DNA from: Burkholderiales bacterium
GTDB taxonomy: Bacteria > Pseudomonadota > Gammaproteobacteria > Burkholderiales > Burkholderiaceae
DNA length: 6,731 nt
Assembly (NCBI GenBank): GCA_947372535.1
Contig: CANBUA010000260.1
Coordinates: 1-6,731, forward strand
Reading direction: 5' to 3'
Position 1 is the first letter of the stretch. Each line of letters opens with the position of its first letter. Positions 1 to 6,064 of the stretch are shown here, one piece after another. The notes under the pieces were generated by a model, which was given only the letters and a program-made list of their open reading frames with translations, was not told where the DNA came from and searched no databases. A program made the translations under genes and the position numbers.

Positions 1-753
1 GTGGTCACGCACGGCGACCTCAGGCACCTGGATGATCCCCAAGCCGGCCAGACAGGCCGCCATGTAGGCATCCGAATTGTTGACGGTCAGCACGCCCGGC
101 ATGTTGATGAACCGTGTTGCACCGCCGTGTTCATCCTGGTATTCGAAGCCGGCCGATTTGCCACCCAGCGTCGGCACGTAGTGGACCAACTGGTGAGAGG
201 CCAGGTCCGCCAGATTTTTGGGCTTTCGGTGGCGCTTGAGGTAGTTGCGGCTCGCGCAATTGACCATCCCGAAGTGCCCCAGCGGCCGCGCAATCAGGTT
301 CAGGTCGGCCAGCACGCCCACGCGCAGCACGCAATCGAAGCCTTCGCTGACGACATCAACGCGGCGGTCGGTGCTGCTGAGCTCCAGTTGCAGGCCCGGG
401 TGCTCGCGCAAGAACGCAGGCAGTTGCGGCACCACGATGTTGCGCGCCGTGCTGCTGGGCAGGTCCACCCTCAAGCGTCCGCTCAGGGTGGCCGGGCTAC
501 CCGCGAACATGGCTTTCAATTCATCCAGGTCGCCCAGCAGGTCCTTGCAACGCTCGTAGAAGGCCTGACCGTCCTGCGTCATTTGAACGGTGCGCGTGGT
601 GCGGTGCAGAAGCCTCGTGCCCAGCTCGCCCTCCAAGCGTTGCACGGCCTGCGAGATGCTGCCCTTGGGCAGGCCCATGCTGTTGGCCGCTTGCGTGAAG
701 CTCGACAACTCGGCGACCCGGATGTAGATCTGCATGGCCTGGACCTGATCCAT
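1..753 (-). CDS. LysR-family transcriptional regulator (3' end outside window)
   Basis: DNA-binding regulator, probably controlling the divergent SDR gene. The 251 visible residues start MDQVQAMQIYIRVAELSSFT. The N-terminal winged helix-turn-helix spans about residues 1-60 (FTQAANSMGLPKGSISQAVQRLE, with the helix-turn-helix near 18-40), followed by the usual RLLHRTTRTVQMTQDG segment. The effector-binding domain starts near residue 90 (SGRLRVDLP) and continues with FLREHPGLQLEL and DCVLRVG. It resembles the CrgA/AphB-like branch of the family. Members are usually about 300 residues, so roughly 50 C-terminal residues lie beyond position 1. The start at 753 is supported by a strong GAGGAGG ribosome binding site at 761-767 (minus strand), 7 nt from the ATG. 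The inducer is unknown. Family assignment is firm; the target is inferred from the divergent layout. Confidence 0.95.
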   Translation of the reverse strand, partial: MDQVQAMQIYIRVAELSSFTQAANSMGLPKGSISQAVQRLEGELGTRLLHRTTRTVQMTQDGQAFYERCKDLLGDLDELKAMFAGSPATLSGRLRVDLPSSTARNIVVPQLPAFLREHPGLQLELSSTDRRVDVVSEGFDCVLRVGVLADLNLIARPLGHFGMVNCASRNYLKRHRKPKNLADLASHQLVHYVPTLGGKSAGFEYQDEHGGATRFINMPGVLTVNNSDAYMAACLAGLGIIQVPEVAVRDH

Positions 754-777
754 GGACTGCCCTCCTCATTGTTCATG

Positions 778-820
778 CGATGAGAACAGTCTAATCAATT
801 TCGATGTGTTTATCTCATCG
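778..820. promoter_or_regulatory. Divergent LysR/SDR intergenic region with 8-bp inverted repeat
   Basis: The 123-bp gap between the LysR and SDR starts holds a perfect inverted repeat: CGATGAGA at 778-785 and TCTCATCG at 813-820, with a 27-bp spacer (arm centres 35 bp apart). Inside the spacer, TAATCAATTTCGA at 792-804 fits the loose T-N11-A pattern of LysR binding sites and is AT-rich compared with its surroundings. LysR regulators usually bind such divergent regions, repress their own gene and activate the neighbour. No convincing -35/-10 pair could be assigned for either gene. The repeat is seen directly; its role as an operator is inference. Confidence 0.45.
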
Positions 821-876
821 ATCCATCTCAATAGACTGCATCCATGCCTTGGACATCAACCCTACATGGAGCCCTC

Positions 877-1647
877 ATGGACCACACATCACCCGCCCCC
901 ATCGCACTCGTGACCGGCGCCAGCCGCGGTCTGGGCCGCAATGCCGCCTTGCACCTGGCCGCCAAGGGCAGCGACCTGATCATCACCTACAAGAGCAAGC
1001 AAGCGGAGGCCGAGGCCGTGGTGGCGGAGATCCAAGGCTTGGGCCGTCAGGCGATCGCCTTGCCGCTGGACGTCGAGAACAGCCGGTCCTTTGATGCCTT
1101 TGCACAGGCGGTCAAGGCGGCCCTGCAAAGTAGGTGGCAGCGCAACACCTTCGACCACTTGGTCAACAACGCAGGCATCGGCATCAACACGCCTTTTGCA
1201 GAGACCAGCGAGGCGCAGTTCGACCAGCTCACCAACATTCACTTCAAAGGCGTCTTCTTTTTGACGCAGGCCCTGCTGCCCTTGATCGCCGATGGCGGGC
1301 GCATCCTCAATGTCTCCACCGGCCTGACGCGATTTGCGCTGCCGGGCTATGCCGCCTACGCGGCCATGAAAGGCGCGGTCGAGGTGCTCACGCGCTACCT
1401 GGCCAAAGAGCTGGGCCCACGCGGCATCGCCGTCAACGTCATCGCGCCAGGCGCCATCGAGACGGACTTCGGCGGCGGCGCCGTACGTGACAACGCACCG
1501 CTCAATGGCTTCATCGCGTCGCAGACGGCGCTGGGCCGCGTCGGCCAGCCCGACGACATCGGGCGACTGATCGCGGCCCTGCTCTCCAGTGACGGCGCCT
1601 GGGTCAATGCTCAGCGCATCGAAGCCTCGGGCGGCATGTTCCTCTGA
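877..1647 (+). CDS. Short-chain dehydrogenase/reductase (SDR family, classical type)
   Basis: A cytoplasmic NAD(P)-dependent oxidoreductase of 256 residues, the normal length for classical SDRs. Visible motifs are the nucleotide-binding TGASRGLG (residues 13-20), D65-V as the usual adenine-contacting acidic site, NNAG (97-100), the active-site YAAMK (Y161, K165), and the IAPGAIETDF loop (189-198). Lysines after beta-strand 2 (YKSK, 38-41) hint at NADP(H), as inference. The residue 13 before the catalytic Tyr, normally Ser, is Thr148, with Ser147 beside it. The start at 877 is preferred over an in-frame ATG at 844 because GGAG at 868-871 sits 5 nt before it, while 844 has no ribosome binding site. 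It is divergent from the LysR gene, which probably controls it. The substrate cannot be told from the sequence. Confidence 0.94.
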   Translation: MDHTSPAPIALVTGASRGLGRNAALHLAAKGSDLIITYKSKQAEAEAVVAEIQGLGRQAIALPLDVENSRSFDAFAQAVKAALQSRWQRNTFDHLVNNAGIGINTPFAETSEAQFDQLTNIHFKGVFFLTQALLPLIADGGRILNVSTGLTRFALPGYAAYAAMKGAVEVLTRYLAKELGPRGIAVNVIAPGAIETDFGGGAVRDNAPLNGFIASQTALGRVGQPDDIGRLIAALLSSDGAWVNAQRIEASGGMFL

Positions 1648-1672
1648 AAGTGGTCGAGTGCAGCGGCCTCGA

Positions 1673-3253
1673 TCAGGCGTGCGCCCGGTCAAGCTTGAAC
1701 ACGGCCACCGATCGCACCAGTTGCTGGGCCTGGCGCTTGAGGCTCTCGGCTGCAGCGGCGCTTTCTTCGACCAACGCGGCGTTCTGCTGCGTGCTGTGGT
1801 CCATGTGGGAGACGGCTTCGCCCACCTGCGCCACGCCGGCGCTTTGCTCGCTGCTGGCATGGCTGATCTCGCCCACGATGTGGCTGACCCGCTTGATGGC
1901 GGCCACCACCTCCGCCATGGTCGCGCCGGCCTGATCGACCAGCACGGAGCCATGCTCGACCCGATCGACGCTGGCCGAGATCAAGCCTTTGATCTCCTTG
2001 GCGGCTTCGGCGCTGCGCCCGGCCAAGCTGCGCACTTCGCTGGCCACGACCGCAAAGCCCCGGCCTTGTTCGCCGGCACGCGCCGCTTCGACCGCTGCAT
2101 TGAGCGCCAGGATGTTGGTCTGGAAGGCGATGCCATCGATCACGCTGATGATGTCGGCGATCTTTTTGCTGCTGTCATTGATGGACCTCATCGTGGCAAC
2201 CACCTGATCGACCACTTCACCGCCTTTGATGGCCACGGTGGAGGCGCCTTGCGCCAGCTCGTTGGCCTGCGTGGCGTTGTCGGCGTTCTGCCTGACGGTG
2301 GAGTTCAGTTGCTCCATCGAGGCGGCTGTCTGCTGCAAGGCACTGGCCTGCTGTTCGGTGCGCTGACTCAGGTCGGCATTGCCCGTGGCGATCTGCGCGG
2401 AGCCCGTGGCGATGCTGTCGCTGCCCTGGCGGACCTGCGTGACGATCTCACCAAGGCTGTGGTTCATGCGGCCCAGGGCCCTCAGGAGTTGAGAGACTTC
2501 ATCGCGGCCCGATGCATCGATGTGCAGGGTCAGGTCGCCTGAGGCCACCGATTCGGCCAGGCGCAAGGCCTGTCCAATGGGCCCGGTGATCGCGCGGGTC
2601 ACCAGCACGCCGGCCAGGGTCGCGGCTGCGAGCGCGATCACGCAGGCGGCGATCAAGTAGTTGCGTTGCTCGGCATAGCGTGCCGTGGCTTCCTGTGTGA
2701 GCTGCTGAGCGCGCTCTTCGGAGTAGACGCTGTACTCGCTGGTGGTCTTGGACAAGGCGGCCAACAGCGGACGGCACTCGTTGTTCATCTTGGTGATGGC
2801 TTCGTCTTTCTTGCCCTCCAGGGCCAGGCCCACGATGGCCAGGGCCACCGGCCGGTAGGCCTGCTCGACGCGGTCCATCTCAGCAACCAGGCTGCGCGCC
2901 CTGTCCGTGACGTCCGAGCCTTTGGCGATCATGTCCTTGAGGCTGGCCAAATTGCTCTGTACCTCTTCGTGCGCGTTGGTCACCTGCGCTTTTTCAAGGG
3001 CCATGTCCGTCGGCGTGGTGACCAGCACGAGGTTGCGCGCAGCGATGGCCCGTCGATCGACGGCGGTTCGCAAATGAGCGGTTCGGTTGACCCGCGCGTT
3101 GACACCGTTGATGTAGGCCGAGAAGCGGTCGTTGGCATCGTTGAGGGACTTCAAGGACAGCCCGGCAACGATCAAAACCAAGAAGGCAAGAGCACCGAAT
3201 GCGGTGGCCAGCTTGCCGCGAACGCTCATGTTCGCAAAGATGGAGAGGCTCAT
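1673..3253 (-). CDS. Methyl-accepting chemotaxis protein (4HB sensor, HAMP, signalling domain)
   Basis: Inner-membrane chemoreceptor of 526 residues that feeds CheA/CheW. The order is: a short cytoplasmic N-terminus; TM1 at about residues 14-34 ([15 protein letters not shown]); a periplasmic, mostly helical sensor at about 35-198 that fits a four-helix-bundle (4HB_MCP) type; TM2 at about 199-220 ([19 protein letters not shown]); HAMP at about 221-272 ([20 protein letters not shown]); and a long coiled-coil signalling domain. The conserved hairpin tip runs about 377-411, including [20 protein letters not shown] and SEVRSLAG. Gln/Glu pairs near 299-316 and 470-500 are candidate methylation sites. 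There is no C-terminal NWETF-type CheR/CheB tether; the protein ends [11 protein letters not shown]. An upstream in-frame ATG at 3310 was rejected because 3253 has a very good ribosome binding site. A sigma-28-like promoter lies upstream. The ligand is unknown. Confidence 0.97.
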   Translation of the reverse strand: MSLSIFANMSVRGKLATAFGALAFLVLIVAGLSLKSLNDANDRFSAYINGVNARVNRTAHLRTAVDRRAIAARNLVLVTTPTDMALEKAQVTNAHEEVQSNLASLKDMIAKGSDVTDRARSLVAEMDRVEQAYRPVALAIVGLALEGKKDEAITKMNNECRPLLAALSKTTSEYSVYSEERAQQLTQEATARYAEQRNYLIAACVIALAAATLAGVLVTRAITGPIGQALRLAESVASGDLTLHIDASGRDEVSQLLRALGRMNHSLGEIVTQVRQGSDSIATGSAQIATGNADLSQRTEQQASALQQTAASMEQLNSTVRQNADNATQANELAQGASTVAIKGGEVVDQVVATMRSINDSSKKIADIISVIDGIAFQTNILALNAAVEAARAGEQGRGFAVVASEVRSLAGRSAEAAKEIKGLISASVDRVEHGSVLVDQAGATMAEVVAAIKRVSHIVGEISHASSEQSAGVAQVGEAVSHMDHSTQQNAALVEESAAAAESLKRQAQQLVRSVAVFKLDRAHA

Positions 3254-3258
3254 GACTG

Positions 3259-3267
3259 GATCACCTT
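3259..3267 (-). promoter_or_regulatory. Strong ribosome binding site that sets the MCP start
   Basis: On the minus strand the sequence reads AAGGTGATC followed by 5 nt and the ATG at 3253. This closely matches the extended anti-Shine-Dalgarno complement (AAGGAGGTGATC) and favours 3253 over the longer reading frame starting at 3310. Confidence 0.75.
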
Positions 3268-3283
3268 CCGGATGAGATGGATG

Positions 3284-3303
3284 TCCAGAGAGCGACCTCT
3301 GGA
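3284..3303 (-). repeat. 7-bp hairpin in the MCP 5' leader
   Basis: TCCAGAG at 3284-3290 and CTCTGGA at 3297-3303 form a perfect 7-bp inverted repeat around a 6-nt loop, ending 16 nt before the ribosome binding site of the MCP gene. It has no following T-run, so it is not a typical intrinsic terminator. If transcription starts at the sigma-28-like promoter upstream, the hairpin would be in the mRNA leader and could affect stability or translation. That role is a guess. Confidence 0.4.
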
Positions 3304-3366
3304 AGGTCAAGCCCTAACACGCTGCAGACTGGTGCCCGCTCCCTGCGTGTGTTGTGCGTGAAAAAC

Positions 3367-3394
3367 TTATCGGCTCGTGGTGATCCGAACTGAA
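3367..3394 (-). promoter_or_regulatory. Sigma-28 (FliA)-type promoter for the MCP gene
   Basis: On the minus strand GCCGATAA (3374 to 3367) matches the flagellar sigma-28 -10 consensus at 8 of 8 positions. A weaker -35, TTCAGTTC (3394 to 3387), matches TAAAGTTT at 5 of 8 and is separated by 12 nt (11 is the usual spacing). It lies about 110 bp before the MCP start and points toward it, as expected for a late flagellar/chemotaxis gene. The -10 match is seen directly; use by sigma-28 is inference. The rest of the 185-bp gap between the MCP and GntR genes holds the leader hairpin and ribosome binding site and no clear terminator for the GntR gene. Confidence 0.65.
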
Positions 3395-3438
3395 GCCATC
3401 ACAGCACTCGCAAAAGGGTTAATCGCGCGCCATGCGTG

Positions 3439-4209
3439 CTATTTCGAAGAGGCCAAGGGGCCCACAGCTTGCGCGTACTGAGCCAGGATGCTGCCCAAAT
3501 CCTGGTCTTGCCGCACCGTTCGAGGAATCAGCGCCCGGTCCTCGATGCCCGCCAAGTGTTCGGCCATCAAGCGCATGGCCGTGGGGCTGTCCCGCCGCGC
3601 CATGGCGTCGATCAGGGTGCGGTGCTCGTTCACGGCGCAATCGGACGAATGAGGGCGTCCGTACACCGCCAGGATGAGCGAGCAGCGTGTGGTCACTTCC
3701 GACAGGTAGCGGGTCAGCAGCGGATTGCCGCTTAGCCGTGCCAGGTGGATGTGGAACTCACCGGCCAGCCGGATCGACACATTGGCCTGGCCCGCCTTGG
3801 CCGCCGCCTGCTCCTGGCGCACATGGGCCTCCAGGGGCGCACGCCAGGCCGCCTGCCAGCGCTCGCAGGCCAGGCGCACCACCTCGGCCTCCAGGCAACG
3901 ACGCACCTCGAACACGGCGCGGGCCTCGTCCAGGCTGGGCTGCGCGACGGTGGCAGTGCGCTTGTTGCCCACCTCGATCAACCCTTCTGAGGCCAGACGC
4001 GCCAAAGCCGCGCGCACCAGGGTGCGGCTGATTTCGAACTGCTCGGCCAGCGGATCTTCGGGCAGTTTGGTACCCGGCGTGAGCGCTTGCTCGATGATGG
4101 CCTGGCGCAAAGCCAGGTAGGCGACATCCGCCTTTTGTGACAAGCCCATGGGAGGGGATTGTGCCTTGAAAGTTGGCCCGCACCGTTTTGGTGTTTTTCT
4201 TGGGCACAT
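3439..4209 (-). CDS. GntR-family transcriptional regulator, FCD (FadR-like) subfamily
   Basis: DNA-binding repressor or activator of up to 256 residues. A winged helix-turn-helix occupies about residues 25-90 (AYLALRQAIIEQALTPGTKL, then LAEQFEISRTLVRAALARLASEGLI). An all-helical FCD ligand domain occupies about 93-230, with EFHIHLARLSGN, EHRTLIDAM and MAEHL. Of the residues that often bind a metal in FCD domains, His153, His196 and His218 are present, but the position four before His153, often Asp, is Ala149. Neither candidate start has a ribosome binding site: ATG 4209 gives 256 residues and ATG 4149 gives 236. The domain begins after both, so the true start is open. It is divergent from the binding-protein operon and separated from it by a palindrome-rich gap, so it probably regulates that operon and itself. 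The effector is unknown, perhaps the operon's substrate or a product. Confidence 0.93.
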   Translation of the reverse strand: MCPRKTPKRCGPTFKAQSPPMGLSQKADVAYLALRQAIIEQALTPGTKLPEDPLAEQFEISRTLVRAALARLASEGLIEVGNKRTATVAQPSLDEARAVFEVRRCLEAEVVRLACERWQAAWRAPLEAHVRQEQAAAKAGQANVSIRLAGEFHIHLARLSGNPLLTRYLSEVTTRCSLILAVYGRPHSSDCAVNEHRTLIDAMARRDSPTAMRLMAEHLAGIEDRALIPRTVRQDQDLGSILAQYAQAVGPLASSK

Positions 4210-4211
4210 CT

Positions 4212-4269
4212 ATTGCATGCAAACATTTGCAATCACGTATACATGATTTATCATTGAAGGATACGTGAT
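4212..4269. promoter_or_regulatory. Palindrome-rich operator region between GntR gene and binding-protein operon
   Basis: Several symmetric elements are packed into 58 bp, starting only 3 bp from the GntR ATG at 4209. They are a perfect 10-bp palindrome TTGCATGCAA (4213-4222); TGCAAA-CA-TTTGCA (4218-4231); a perfect 9-bp inverted repeat ATCACGTAT (4232-4240) and ATACGTGAT (4261-4269) around 20 bp; and ATGAT-TT-ATCAT (4243-4254) inside that spacer. A GTATAC core (4237-4242) resembles the short symmetric cores of FCD-type GntR operators. The stretch is much more AT-rich than its flanks and must carry the promoters for both directions, but no clean -35/-10 pair is assignable; TTGCAA at 4227-4232 is a possible plus-strand -35. 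The repeats are seen; GntR binding is inferred. Confidence 0.6.
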
Positions 4270-4301
4270 GAGTGTCCACCCCTTGTCACTGGAGTTCTTT
4301 C

Positions 4302-5408
4302 ATGAAACGTCGTCAATGGCTGCAAGCCGCGGCCCTGAGCACCGTCGCCCCCGTGTCCGCCACACTGTCCACCTTGGGCGCCCAGCCCATGGCCCATGCG
4401 GCCACCACCAAACCGCTGAAAATCGGCTTTGTCTACCCCGGCCCCGTCTCCAATGTGGGCTGGACCTTCCAGCATGACCTGGGCCGCAAGCTGGTCGAAA
4501 AAACCTTCGGCGCCCAGGTCCAGACGGTGTTCGTCGAGAACGTGCCCGAGTCCAACGATGCCGAGCGCGTGATCCGCCAACTGGCCATGGACGGCTGCAA
4601 GGTGATCTTCACCACCTCCTTCGGCTTCATGGCATCGACCCTGAAAGTGGCGCAAGATTTCCCCGATGTGATCTTCGAGCACGCCACGGGATACAAGATG
4701 GCCAAGAACGTGGGCATCTACCAGACGCGTTTTTATGAAGGCGCCTACCTGATCGGCTTGCTGGCCGGCCGCATGACCAAGACCAACACGCTGGGCTTCG
4801 TGGCCTCCTACCCGATTCCTGAAGTGCTGCGCAACATCAATGCCTTCACGCACGGCGCGCGCAGCGTCAACCCCAAGGCGAGCACCAAAGTGGTCTGGAT
4901 CAACAGCTGGTACGACCCGGCGCGCGAGCGTGACGCGGCGCTGGCACTCACTGGCCAGCAATGCGATGTGCTCTACCAGAACACCGATTCACCGGCCATC
5001 GTGCAACTGGCGCAAAGCAAGGGCCTGTATGCCTTTGGCCAGGACTCGGACATGCGCAGCTTCGGCCCCAAAGCGCACCTGACGGCCAACACCGTGAACT
5101 GGGGCGTCTATTACGTGCACAAGGTGCGCCAGGTGTTGGCCGGCCAATGGAAGGCCGAGGACACCAAGTGGGGCATGAAGGAAGGCATGATCGAATTGCC
5201 GCCGCTCAACCCTGCCGTGCCACCCGATGTGGCCAAACTGTTCAACGACAGGAAGGCCGACATCCTGGCCGGCCAATTGCATCCCTTCGCCGGCCCGGTG
5301 AAAGACCAGTCCGGCGCCCTCAAGATCGCAGCGGGCCAGACCATCACGGAGAACGATTTGTGGAGCATGAAGTGGTACATCGAAGGGGTGGAGGGCAAAC
5401 TGCCATGA
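4302..5408 (+). CDS. BMP-family ABC transporter substrate-binding protein, Tat-type signal peptide
   Basis: Periplasmic solute-binding protein of 368 residues, of the basic membrane protein (BMP/PnrA-like, PF02608) family, whose characterised members mostly bind nucleosides. The signal peptide is MKRRQWLQ, a twin-arginine-like motif, then a modest hydrophobic stretch and a likely cut after AHA (residue 33). There is no lipobox cysteine, so it should be soluble. Mature-protein hallmarks are IGFVYPGPVSNVGWTFQHD (41-59), ERVIRQLAMDGCKVIFTTSF (88-107), the FYEGAYLIGLLAG helix (144-156), and AFGQDSDMRSFGPKAHLTA (244-262). The start at 4302 is chosen over an in-frame ATG at 4272 because GGAG at 4291-4294 lies 7 nt upstream and the Tat motif follows directly. 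It leads a three-gene unit, but no ABC ATPase or permease gene is in the window, so its transporter must be encoded elsewhere or lost. The ligand is unproven; a nucleoside or nucleobase-like compound is inferred. Confidence 0.95.
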   Translation: MKRRQWLQAAALSTVAPVSATLSTLGAQPMAHAATTKPLKIGFVYPGPVSNVGWTFQHDLGRKLVEKTFGAQVQTVFVENVPESNDAERVIRQLAMDGCKVIFTTSFGFMASTLKVAQDFPDVIFEHATGYKMAKNVGIYQTRFYEGAYLIGLLAGRMTKTNTLGFVASYPIPEVLRNINAFTHGARSVNPKASTKVVWINSWYDPARERDAALALTGQQCDVLYQNTDSPAIVQLAQSKGLYAFGQDSDMRSFGPKAHLTANTVNWGVYYVHKVRQVLAGQWKAEDTKWGMKEGMIELPPLNPAVPPDVAKLFNDRKADILAGQLHPFAGPVKDQSGALKIAAGQTITENDLWSMKWYIEGVEGKLP

Positions 5409-6061
5409 CCGCACAGCACATCGACTTCCCGGCCTTGACGGTCTACCAGCGCTACAAGCTGATGGCCAGCCTCATCGTGCCTCGGCCCATCGCGCTGGTC
5501 ACCACCATCAACGCGCAGGGCGTGGTCAACGCGGCGCCGTTTTCCATGTTCAACATGGTCGGCGAGGACCCGCCCCTGGTCATGGTGAGCGTGAACCACC
5601 ACAACAGCCAGGGCCGCCAGAAGGACACCGCCACCAACATCCTGGCCAATGGCCAGTTCGTGGTGCACCTGCCTGATGAGGGCCTGGCCGAGGCCATGCA
5701 TGCGTGTGCCACGGAAGCACCCGAAGGCGTGAGCGAGCTCGACCTGGTCGGCCTGGCCACGACGCCATCGCGCACCTTGGCCGTGCCCAGCATCACGGAG
5801 GCGCCCGTGGCCTTCGAATGCGTGCTGCACGAGCATTTGCAGAACGACAGCCGCCACGTGTTCTTCGGGCGCGTGCAGTGGCTGCGGGTGCGCGAGGGTT
5901 TGGTGGACACCGAGACCTGGCGCGTGCGCCTTCAGGATTACTTCCCCGTGGCGCGCTTTGGCGCCAGCTTCTACGTGCGCACGCGCGACCGCTTTGCCAT
6001 CGCCGAGCGAGACGCCACGGCCACCACCGACAGCCGCAGCACGAACATCGACGAGATCTGA
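5405..6061 (+). CDS. Flavin reductase-like FMN-binding protein
   Basis: Cytoplasmic flavoprotein of 218 residues in the flavin reductase-like domain family (PF01613, DIM6/NTAB type), which binds FMN and often supplies reduced flavin to a partner monooxygenase. Visible family motifs are LIVPRPIALVTTI (23-35), NAAPFSMFN (42-50), KDTATNILANGQFVVHL (73-89), the FFGRV strand (153-157) and the C-terminal ARFGASFY (183-190). Length is typical. The ATG overlaps the stop of the binding-protein gene by 4 bp (ATGA), a sign of translational coupling and operon membership. No flavin-dependent monooxygenase partner is present here. It could instead act as an FMN enzyme in its own right; the sequence cannot tell which. 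The family call is firm, the pathway role is inferred. Confidence 0.93.
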   Translation: MTAQHIDFPALTVYQRYKLMASLIVPRPIALVTTINAQGVVNAAPFSMFNMVGEDPPLVMVSVNHHNSQGRQKDTATNILANGQFVVHLPDEGLAEAMHACATEAPEGVSELDLVGLATTPSRTLAVPSITEAPVAFECVLHEHLQNDSRHVFFGRVQWLRVREGLVDTETWRVRLQDYFPVARFGASFYVRTRDRFAIAERDATATTDSRSTNIDEI

Positions 6062-6064
6062 ACC

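Noticed and set aside
1..783. Long plus-strand open frame opposite the LysR gene
   Set aside because: Its translation is low-complexity and His/Arg/Gln/Ala-rich with no family motif, while the minus strand gives a clear LysR protein with a good ribosome binding site. It is an antisense shadow typical of high-GC DNA.
1653..1673. Short hairpin (TCGAG/CTCGA) between the convergent SDR and MCP stops, considered as a terminator
   Set aside because: The stem is only 5-6 bp with a 9-nt loop and no T-run on either strand.
889..1953. 354-codon minus-strand open frame opposite the SDR
   Set aside because: It runs antisense through the SDR and out of frame into the MCP gene, with no recognisable domain.
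1589..2542. 317-codon plus-strand open frame opposite the MCP signalling domain
   Set aside because: It mirrors MCP codons on the other strand; the repetitive Gly/Ala/Asp/His composition has no domain signature.
4251..4961. 236-codon minus-strand open frame opposite the binding-protein gene
   Set aside because: Antisense shadow of the BMP-family gene with no motifs; the plus-strand protein is well supported.
5111..5857. 248-codon minus-strand open frame opposite the binding protein/flavin reductase junction
   Set aside because: It crosses two well-supported plus-strand genes and shows no family features.
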